From Actinomycetes bacterium (lineage in GTDB: Bacteria > Actinomycetota > Actinomycetes > S36-B12 > UBA10799): DNA of 6,359 nt. This document shows positions 1-4,781 of the stretch, one piece after another. The translations under genes were made by a program, and so were the position numbers. The notes beneath the pieces are model-generated. The model did not search any database and was not told the origin of the DNA. It was given only the letters and a program-made list of their open reading frames with translations. The stretch spans positions 1-6,359 of the forward strand of contig JAKOZM010000075.1 of assembly GCA_029779995.1 (NCBI GenBank), given 5' to 3'. Within the stretch, counting starts at the first letter, position 1; each line of letters starts with the position of its first letter.

Positions 1-587
1 GTATGGACGTGACCGTCCTGCTGGGGCTGGCCGAGAACTGTCTCGGCGCTGACTCCTACCGCCCCGGGGACGTCATCACGCATGTGGACGGATCCACCAC
101 CGAGGTGCGCAACACCGACGCCGAGGGCCGGCTGGTGCTGGCCGATCTGCTGGCGTACGCGCGGCTTCGCCTGCAGCCCGACGTCATGGTGGACCTGGCG
201 ACGCTCACCGGCGCTGCGACGGTCGCACTGTCGCGGGAAATGGGCGCGTTGTACAGCCCGTCGGCACCGCTGGGCGCCGCGTTGCGGGCGGCGGGGGACG
301 AGGTGGGCGAGCAACTGTGGCCCATGCCCCTGGAGCAGAGCTACCGCACTTCCCTGCGCTCGGACATCGCCGACCAGAGCCAGGTCAGCGACGCCAGTGT
401 CGGTGCGGGTTCCATCACCGCGGCGCTCTACCTGCAGCGGTTCGCTGGAGATGTTCCCTGGGCGCACCTGGATATCGCTGGGCCAGCGCGTTCCACGGCG
501 TCGGTGGGCGTGCGCGCCTTCGGCGGCACCGGGTTCGGGGCGGCCCTGCTGGGCCAGTGGCTGACCGATGGTGCCCAGTTTGCGTAG
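1..587 (+). CDS. pepA: Leucyl aminopeptidase (M17 family), C-terminal part, 5' end outside window
   Basis: This is a cytosolic di-metal (Zn/Mn) exopeptidase that removes N-terminal residues from peptides during peptide turnover. The visible 194 residues are the C-terminal catalytic domain. The M17 signature NTDAEGRL lies at visible residues 37-44. It supplies two metal-ligand acids (Asp39, Glu41) and the catalytic Arg43, which correspond by family knowledge to Asp332, Glu334 and Arg336 of the bovine lens enzyme. DLATLTGA (64-71) and the glycine-rich end FGGTGFGAALL (173-183) are also typical. The ATG at position 3 is an internal methionine: the family is about 480-500 residues, so roughly the first 300, including the Lys/Asp metal ligands, lie upstream. 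The gene ends in TAG and faces the methyltransferase gene with only 3 nt between the stops, with no room for a terminator. Codon use matches the neighbours and the visible part is intact. Confidence 0.95.
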   Translation, partial: MDVTVLLGLAENCLGADSYRPGDVITHVDGSTTEVRNTDAEGRLVLADLLAYARLRLQPDVMVDLATLTGAATVALSREMGALYSPSAPLGAALRAAGDEVGEQLWPMPLEQSYRTSLRSDIADQSQVSDASVGAGSITAALYLQRFAGDVPWAHLDIAGPARSTASVGVRAFGGTGFGAALLGQWLTDGAQFA

Positions 588-590
588 GGA

Positions 591-1184
591 CTACTGCAGG
601 ACGGCGACCAGCACGCCGTTGGCCAGGGGGAGTAGCGTCGTGAGCCAGCGCTCCTCAGCCTGCATGTGCTCCACGAAGTGGCGCACGGCAAGTTGGGCTG
701 CCTCGCGTTTGGCCGGGTCGGCCGCTTCGGCGACATCGAGGAAGATCGCGATCCCGCCGGGTCGCAGCAGACGTACCGCCTGCTCGGCAAAGGCCGCATG
801 GTCGCTGGGTTTGCCGCTGGACAGGAACAGGTCGTAGCCGCCGTCTGTCAACCGGCTGAGAACGTCGTGCGGATCGGCAGCGATCAGGCGGGTGCGGCCA
901 TGACCGATCCCCGCCGCGGCGAAGGTCTCCTTGGCCAGGCGCAGCCGCTCAGGGTCGGCCTCGACACTGGTGAGGACACCGTCGGCAGCCAGCCCCTGAA
1001 ACAGGGCCATACCGGTGGTCCCATCGTGCGCGCCCACCTCCACAGCGGCCCGGCCGTCGACGAGTGCGGCGAACAAAGCCAGCAGCCGTAGCACGCTGGC
1101 ATCGACAGTGGTGGCCGTCACGTCCGCGGGAAGTTGGGCGGCGTTCCACGCATCACTGAAGATCGACAGGTCCTTGGCGTCCAT
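591..1184 (-). CDS. Class I SAM-dependent methyltransferase-like protein (O-methyltransferase family, altered active site)
   Basis: This 197-residue Rossmann-fold protein resembles the catechol/caffeoyl-CoA-type O-methyltransferases, whose actinobacterial member lies next to sigE in mycobacteria (Rv1220c, from memory). The SAM-binding motif I is VEVGAHDGT (48-56), where the family usually has VEIGTGTG. The acidic motif II is SVEAD (73-77), and the post-motif LLRPGG is at 139-144. The usual metal-binding FIDADK segment reads FLSSGK (120-125), and the usual DN pair reads DV (150-151). Two of three expected metal ligands are therefore replaced, and ordinary Mg-dependent methyl transfer is doubtful; the natural substrate is unknown. 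I chose the ATG at 1184 because a TAGTGT -10 box lies 8 nt upstream, suggesting a leaderless mRNA. An in-frame ATG at 1229 would add 15 residues of poor quality. The gene is divergent from htrA and convergent with pepA. Confidence 0.85.
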   Translation of the reverse strand: MDAKDLSIFSDAWNAAQLPADVTATTVDASVLRLLALFAALVDGRAAVEVGAHDGTTGMALFQGLAADGVLTSVEADPERLRLAKETFAAAGIGHGRTRLIAADPHDVLSRLTDGGYDLFLSSGKPSDHAAFAEQAVRLLRPGGIAIFLDVAEAADPAKREAAQLAVRHFVEHMQAEERWLTTLLPLANGVLVAVLQ

Positions 1185-1192
1185 GGGTCTAC

Positions 1193-1198
1193 ACACTA
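1193..1198 (-). promoter_or_regulatory. Candidate -10 box of the methyltransferase gene (leaderless start)
   Basis: On the minus strand TAGTGT is followed by 8 nt and then the ATG at 1184. TANNNT is the usual actinobacterial sigma-70 -10 form. Transcription would begin at or within about 2 nt of the start codon. There is no Shine-Dalgarno sequence before the ATG and no good -35 at 16-18 nt, which is common for leaderless actinobacterial promoters. Confidence 0.5.
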
Positions 1199-1349
1199 CC
1201 GGCTGTGACTTCTGCAATCGGCCCCTCACCCGCTCGCGGCGGTGCCGGGAGCGCGGCAGCGGGCATTACAAGGCTTTGACGCAGCCCGAACGGCAACTGG
1301 CTTCCAGAAGAGCCGCAGCCAACGGATGCTAGGTCCTGAGTGGGGCACA

Positions 1350-1355
1350 TAGCGT
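1350..1355 (+). promoter_or_regulatory. Possible -10 box upstream of htrA
   Basis: TAGCGT fits TANNNT and lies in the 183-bp divergent region between the methyltransferase and htrA. Transcription from it would start near 1361-1363, inside the strong ribosome binding site of the GTG start at 1368. It would therefore suit initiation at the internal ATG 1401 better. No convincing -35 stands at the right distance, and no GGAAC/GTT-type ECF (SigE-like) promoter was seen by eye in this region. The rest of 1185-1349 holds no gene. Confidence 0.25.
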
Positions 1356-1362
1356 AGGAGGG
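1356..1362 (+). promoter_or_regulatory. Strong Shine-Dalgarno of htrA deciding the GTG start
   Basis: AGGAGGG stands 5 nt before the GTG at 1368. It is a near-perfect anti-16S match with normal spacing, and it is the main reason for choosing GTG 1368 over the ATG at 1401. Confidence 0.75.
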
Positions 1363-1367
1363 TTACC

Positions 1368-2738
1368 GTGAGTTCAGTGGTGGATCACGAGGAGTCGCAG
1401 ATGTCGAACGAGCAACCGCCGGAGCAACCGCCGGTCGCACCGGAACAGCCGGTGTCGCAGCCGGAGCAGTTGTCCTGGCCGGCGCCTGATCACTCCACAC
1501 AGGTGCTCGATCCGGATGCGATCCCAACCAGTCAATATCCGACGTACCAGCAGCCCACGGAGCAGGCCTACCAGCAGTACCAGTACCCCGCCCCCGAGCA
1601 GTCGCCCTACCCGGCACCCGGATCCGACGGGTATCTGCCGCCGCCTCCCGGTGTTACACCGCAGACCCCCAGCGCGGCCCCGAAGAAGTCGGGCGGGGTC
1701 GGCAAGGTCATGGCCATCGCCGCGCTGACCGGTCTGCTGGCCGGCGGCGTCGGCGGCGCCCTGGGGTACACCCTGGCCGACGGGCAGTCGCCAGCTTCAT
1801 CCGTCACCACCGGGGCCAACCCCAGTGATTCCGACGCCCTATCGGTACGTGCCGACGGGTCGATCGCCGCGATCGCAGCGAAGGTCCTGCCCAGTGTGGT
1901 GTCCATCGAGGTTGATGATGGATCGGGATCCGGCTTCGTCCTCAGCGAAGACGGCTACATCCTGACCAACAACCACGTGATCGAGTCCGCGGCCAACGGT
2001 GGTCGCATCGACGTGGTGCTGCAGGACGGTTCACGATCATCGGCCGAGCTGGTGGGCCGGACCCCCGACTACGACCTCGCGGTACTGAAGATCAACGCAT
2101 CGGGGCTCACCCCCTCAGCCATCGGCAACTCCGACTCGGTCAAGGTCGGTGACCAGGCGATCGCGATCGGCTCCCCGCTGGGTTTGGAAGGTACCGTGAC
2201 CAGCGGCATCATCAGCAGCCTCGACCGGCCCGTGACCGCCGGCGGTTCCGGTGGCACGGAGACCTCGTTCATCAATGCGATTCAGACCGACGCTCCGATC
2301 AACCCGGGCAACTCCGGCGGGCCCCTGGTGAACAACGAGGGCCAGGTCATCGGTGTCAACTCCGCGATCGCTTCGCTGAGCAGTGACGCCGGCGGGCAGG
2401 CCGGCAGTATCGGCCTCGGCTTCGCCATCCCGATCAACACGGCCAACCGGATCGCTCAGGAGCTGATCACAAGCGGGACGTCGCGCACGCCGATCATCGG
2501 TGCCGAGATTGACTTCAACTACACCGGACAGGGCGCCCGGGTGAACACGGTGACCGGAGGGGGCCCGGCCGAACAGGCTGGCCTGCAGTCCGGCGATGTG
2601 ATCGTGGCGGTGAACGGGGAACGCGTCGACGACGCGGTGTCTCTGATCACCGATATCCGCCAGAACGCCCCCGGTGACAAGATCACGTTGGAGTTGGAGA
2701 GCGGCAAGCAGATCACGGTCACCCTCGGTTCGCGATGA
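1368..2738 (+). CDS. htrA: HtrA/DegP-type membrane-anchored serine protease with PDZ domain
   Basis: This 456-residue S1C-family protease probably degrades or refolds damaged exported proteins at the outer face of the membrane. Residues 1-107 form a cytoplasmic tail rich in Pro, Gln, Glu and Tyr. One transmembrane helix follows (about 113-136, preceded by the basic stretch PKKSGGVGK). After a linker, the trypsin-like domain (about 162-370) has a complete triad: His203 in TNNHVIE, Asp236 in DYDLAVL and Ser316 in NPGNSGGPL. A C-terminal PDZ domain covers about 375-456, with GPAEQAGLQSGDVIVAVNG as its core (399-417). The transmembrane helix lacks a cleavage or lipobox motif, so type II topology is inferred. 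The chosen GTG has a strong AGGAGGG site; an ATG at 1401 (445 residues) also has GAGGAG upstream. tatB lies 54 bp downstream, as in other actinobacteria. The sigE–rseA pair that precedes this gene in mycobacteria is absent. Confidence 0.95.
   Translation: MSSVVDHEESQMSNEQPPEQPPVAPEQPVSQPEQLSWPAPDHSTQVLDPDAIPTSQYPTYQQPTEQAYQQYQYPAPEQSPYPAPGSDGYLPPPPGVTPQTPSAAPKKSGGVGKVMAIAALTGLLAGGVGGALGYTLADGQSPASSVTTGANPSDSDALSVRADGSIAAIAAKVLPSVVSIEVDDGSGSGFVLSEDGYILTNNHVIESAANGGRIDVVLQDGSRSSAELVGRTPDYDLAVLKINASGLTPSAIGNSDSVKVGDQAIAIGSPLGLEGTVTSGIISSLDRPVTAGGSGGTETSFINAIQTDAPINPGNSGGPLVNNEGQVIGVNSAIASLSSDAGGQAGSIGLGFAIPINTANRIAQELITSGTSRTPIIGAEIDFNYTGQGARVNTVTGGGPAEQAGLQSGDVIVAVNGERVDDAVSLITDIRQNAPGDKITLELESGKQITVTLGSR
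1389..1394 (+). promoter_or_regulatory. Second Shine-Dalgarno, inside htrA, for an alternative ATG start at 1401
   Basis: GAGGAG is separated by 6 nt from the in-frame ATG at 1401, whose product begins MSNEQPPEQ. The two starts differ by 11 residues, all in the cytoplasmic tail, so either gives a working protease. The motif may simply reflect the Glu-Glu codons it encodes. Confidence 0.35.
1410..1433 (+). repeat. Exact 12-bp tandem duplication in htrA, encoding EQPP twice
   Basis: GAGCAACCGCCG occurs twice in direct tandem and encodes EQPPEQPP in the low-complexity cytoplasmic tail. Degenerate PEQP-like units follow (residues 25-34). A 12-bp unit keeps the frame, so copy-number changes would alter only tail length. 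Confidence 0.85.
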
Positions 2739-2745
2739 GCCGGCC

Positions 2746-2759
2746 TGGCCGCGCGGCCA
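2746..2759. repeat. Perfect 14-bp palindrome between htrA and tatB
   Basis: TGGCCGCGCGGCCA reads identically on both strands and begins 8 nt after the htrA stop. As RNA it could fold into a 5-bp stem with a GCGC loop. No U-run follows, so it is a poor intrinsic terminator. It lies just upstream of the putative tatB -10 box, where an operator could sit. Confidence 0.7.
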
Positions 2760-2774
2760 TCGCCGATCGCCGAT
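2759..2774. repeat. Tandem heptamer ATCGCCG (two copies plus AT) before tatB
   Basis: Two exact copies of ATCGCCG followed by AT directly abut the 14-bp palindrome and end 6 nt before the TACCCT box. They occupy the position expected for the -35 region or an activator or repressor site. The repeat could also be chance in a high-GC spacer. Confidence 0.55.
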
Positions 2775-2780
2775 AGGGCG

Positions 2781-2786
2781 TACCCT
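2781..2786 (+). promoter_or_regulatory. Candidate -10 box of tatB (leaderless start)
   Basis: TACCCT is followed by exactly 6 nt and then the GTG start of tatB. No Shine-Dalgarno lies before that GTG, so a transcript starting at or next to the G is the simplest reading. No recognisable -35 was seen. This suggests that tatB has its own promoter even though it could also be read through from htrA. Confidence 0.55.
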
Positions 2787-2792
2787 GGTCTC

Positions 2793-3101
2793 GTGTTCGA
2801 CATCGGTCTCGGCGAGTTGCTCGTCCTCGGCTTGTTCGCCCTTTTGGTGTTCGGCCCGGACAAGTTGCCAGGCGCGGCGTCCAGCGCGGGCAAGTTCGTG
2901 GCCAAAGCCCGCGAGACCGTGGGCCAGGCCAAGCAGCAGATCAGCGACTCCGCCGACCTGAAGTCCATGCAGGGCGATCTGCAGTCCCTGGCGGACCTGC
3001 ACCCGAAGCGGATCATGTCGTCGCTGGCCGATGCGCCCACGCCGACGCCCAAACCGGCATCCGCCCCAGCCGCATCCCCGATCGATCCGAACGCGACCTG
3101 A
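2793..3101 (+). CDS. tatB: Sec-independent (twin-arginine) translocase subunit TatB
   Basis: This 102-residue single-helix membrane protein pairs with TatC to receive folded, cofactor-bearing Tat substrates. The start MFDIGLGELLVLGLFALLVFGP is diagnostic: an N-out transmembrane helix (about 4-20) with the conserved Glu8, then the FGP hinge (20-22) and DKLP. An amphipathic helix follows (about 23-60, with FVAKARETVGQAKQQI), then a variable tail ending in Pro/Ala/Thr-rich sequence (84-102). The FDIG...E pattern and the length favour TatB over TatA. TatC and TatA are not in the window. The GTG start has no Shine-Dalgarno but a TACCCT box 6 nt upstream. The gene ends 4 nt from the stop codon of mrp on the other strand. 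Confidence 0.93.
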   Translation: MFDIGLGELLVLGLFALLVFGPDKLPGAASSAGKFVAKARETVGQAKQQISDSADLKSMQGDLQSLADLHPKRIMSSLADAPTPTPKPASAPAASPIDPNAT

Positions 3102-3116
3102 CCTTTCAGGACCTGA
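3097..3116. repeat. Alternating inverted repeats over the tatB/mrp stop codons
   Basis: The run CCTGA, CCTT, TCAGG, A, CCTGA contains one TCAGG arm that can pair with a CCTGA arm on either side, so two mutually exclusive 5-bp stems are possible. Three of the five pairs follow automatically from TGA stops facing each other. The stems are short and lack a U-run, so terminator activity is doubtful. Confidence 0.4.
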
Positions 3117-4236
3117 CGGGCGAGATTCCCAGGCTCATCCCCGCCAACCCGCGCGGTTTGCTGGCCAGTCGGTCCGTCAGGCCGCGAATCGCGATGGCGG
3201 CGGGGGCGTCGGGGACCTCCAGCACCAGCGGTCGGCCCTGATCCCCGCCCTCGCGAAGGCGCACGTCGAAGGGGATCTTGGCCAGCAGCGAGACCTCGGA
3301 ACCCAGTGCCGAGGTCAACTGCTTGCTGACCATCTCGCCACCACCACGACCGAACAGGTCCATCGGCTCGCCACAGTGGGGACACGGGAAGGCGCTCATG
3401 TTCTCGACCACACCAATGATGCGCTGGTTGGTGAACTCACTCATCATTCCGGCCCGCACAGCAACTTCGGCGGCCGCGATCTGCGGGGTCGTGACGACCA
3501 GCAGTTCGGAGTTGGGCAGTAGTTGCGCCAGGGACATCGCGACGTCGCCGGTGCCGGGTGGCAGGTCGATCAGCAGCCAGTCCAGGTCTCCCCAGTAGGC
3601 GTCGGTGAGGAACTGGTTGAGCATCCGGTGCAGGATCGGTCCGCGGTAGGCCAGCGCCTGGTTGGCCCCGCCCGGTTTGAACGGCAGGATCGACAGGCTG
3701 GCCACGCCATGGGACACCGGCGGGATGAACATCTTGTCGACCACCGTGGGCCGGGTGGTCACCCCCAGCAGGCGGGGTGTGGAGTGCCCATAGATGTCGG
3801 CGTCCACCAGCCCGACCCGCAGGCCGCGGGCGGCCAGATCCACTGCCAGGTTCACGGTGACGCTGCTCTTGCCCACGCCGCCCTTGCCCGAGGCGATGCC
3901 CAGAACCTTTGTGAGGCTACCGGGCTTGGCGAACGGGATCTCCTTCTGCGGACCCTGCAGCCTCTCGCGCAGCTCCTTGCGCTGCTCATCACTCATCACG
4001 TCGAAGATCACGTCCGCGCTCGTCACACCGGGAACTGAGCTGACCGCAGTCACCACGCGCTCTCGCAGTGTCGTTTGCATGGGGCAGGCGGCGATCGTCA
4101 GGAACACTTCGACCCGAGCGGCGCCAGCGGAGTCGACGTCGATGCTCTTGACCATCCCGAGTTCGGTGATGGGGCGGTGGATCTCAGGGTCCTCCACACC
4201 CGCGAGGGCAGCCAGGATCGTTTCGGTGGTGGGCAT
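3106..4236 (-). CDS. mrp: Mrp/ApbC/NBP35-family Fe-S cluster carrier ATPase with N-terminal MIP18 domain
   Basis: This 376-residue cytosolic P-loop ATPase is thought to bind and deliver iron-sulfur clusters to apoproteins. Residues 1-95 are a MIP18-family (DUF59) domain with GVEDPEIHRPITELGMV (13-29) and a cysteine in AACPM (Cys51). The ATPase domain (about 108-355) has the deviant Walker A GKGGVGKS (117-124, signature lysines 118 and 123), DADIYGHS (145-152) and IDLPPGTGD (223-231). The CPHC pair (Cys285, Cys288) is the bridging cluster site of the family. All key residues are present and the length is normal. The ATG at 4236 has no Shine-Dalgarno but a TACGAT box 6 nt upstream, suggesting a leaderless mRNA. 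The gene is transcribed alone, facing tatB with a 4-nt gap. No Fe-S assembly (suf) gene is adjacent. Confidence 0.95.
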   Translation of the reverse strand: MPTTETILAALAGVEDPEIHRPITELGMVKSIDVDSAGAARVEVFLTIAACPMQTTLRERVVTAVSSVPGVTSADVIFDVMSDEQRKELRERLQGPQKEIPFAKPGSLTKVLGIASGKGGVGKSSVTVNLAVDLAARGLRVGLVDADIYGHSTPRLLGVTTRPTVVDKMFIPPVSHGVASLSILPFKPGGANQALAYRGPILHRMLNQFLTDAYWGDLDWLLIDLPPGTGDVAMSLAQLLPNSELLVVTTPQIAAAEVAVRAGMMSEFTNQRIIGVVENMSAFPCPHCGEPMDLFGRGGGEMVSKQLTSALGSEVSLLAKIPFDVRLREGGDQGRPLVLEVPDAPAAIAIRGLTDRLASKPRGLAGMSLGISPVRS

Positions 4237-4242
4237 GGGTCA

Positions 4243-4248
4243 ATCGTA
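4243..4248 (-). promoter_or_regulatory. Candidate -10 box of mrp (leaderless start)
   Basis: On the minus strand TACGAT, a good TANNNT match, is followed by 6 nt and the mrp ATG at 4236. It lies in the 68-bp gap between the DUF1003 stop and mrp. It would allow mrp to be expressed separately from the upstream operon. Confidence 0.55.
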
Positions 4249-4304
4249 CGTGTGTCTCGCGGGGGCTCCGGACGAGCATGACGGCCGACCGGGAGTCGAT
4301 CTGC

Positions 4305-4781
4305 TTACCGCTGCGAGCGGCCGTCGTCCTCGAGATCCTCGAGCAACGCCCGCAACTCCCGGCGCAGGTAGTCACGTGTCACCACCTCGCCGAGTCCGAT
4401 CCGCAGCGCCGCGAGCTCGCGGGCCAGATATTCCGTGTCGGCGATCAGCCGCTCGGTGCGCTCGCGATCCTCCTTGATCTGCACGCGATCGCGGTCGTCC
4501 TGCCGGTTCTGGGCCAGCAGGATCAGCGGGGCGGCGTACGAAGCCTGCAGGCTCAGCAGCAACGTCAAGAAGATGAAGGGGTACGGGTCGACGGGGTCGG
4601 TGCCGACGATGTTGTAGATCACCCAGGCGACGATCATCAGGCTCATCCAGGCGATGAACCGCCAGGAGCCTAGGAAGCGGGCGACGTTCTCCGAAACCCT
4701 GCCGAACGTATCGGGGTTGGTGGTGGGACGGATGCTGGGCCGCCCCCTGGACGGCGTCTCCAGCCGGTTGCGGTCACGCAT
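4305..4781 (-). CDS. DUF1003 family membrane protein
   Basis: This 158-residue protein belongs to the DUF1003 family, of no established biochemical function. After a basic N-terminal tail (1-30) come two hydrophobic helices: about 40-60 (SWRFIAWMSLMIVAWVIYNI) and about 67-90. The second contains the family hallmark LSLQASYAAPLILLAQNRQ (76-94). A charged, probably coiled-coil C-terminal region follows (about 94-152). Both tails are predicted cytoplasmic. The start at 4781 is chosen because GAGGG lies 6 nt upstream on the minus strand and because it overlaps the preceding gene's stop by 8 nt (ATGCGTGA), a translational-coupling arrangement. Reading further upstream would run deep into that gene. 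The gene is downstream in an operon with the PRC/MgtE_N/CBS gene, an order shared with mycobacterial Rv1232c–Rv1231c (recalled), so the two proteins probably work together. Confidence 0.9.
   Translation of the reverse strand: MRDRNRLETPSRGRPSIRPTTNPDTFGRVSENVARFLGSWRFIAWMSLMIVAWVIYNIVGTDPVDPYPFIFLTLLLSLQASYAAPLILLAQNRQDDRDRVQIKEDRERTERLIADTEYLARELAALRIGLGEVVTRDYLRRELRALLEDLEDDGRSQR

Noticed and set aside
584..594. GTAG-GGA-CTAC inverted repeat at the pepA/methyltransferase junction as a terminator
   Set aside because: Two facing TAG stops create most of it automatically; a 4-bp stem cannot act as a terminator.
1231..1253. Hairpin CGCTC...GAGCG in the methyltransferase–htrA intergenic region
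   Set aside because: The stem is interrupted and there is no U-run; random GC-rich sequence gives this often.
1276..1281. TTGACG as a -35 box for htrA
   Set aside because: The hexamer matches, but no TANNNT lies 16-18 nt downstream, so it is not supported as a promoter.
2115..3385. Long antisense open frames (295 and 288 codons, minus strand) across htrA, tatB and the end of mrp
   Set aside because: They lie opposite or out of frame with genes that have clear motifs. Their products are Arg/Gly/Asp-rich with no family pattern, as expected for shadow frames in high-GC DNA.
3523..4477. Plus-strand open frames (171 and 227 codons) opposite mrp and DUF1003
   Set aside because: They are fully explained as shadows of the minus-strand genes, with low-complexity products and no ribosome binding site.
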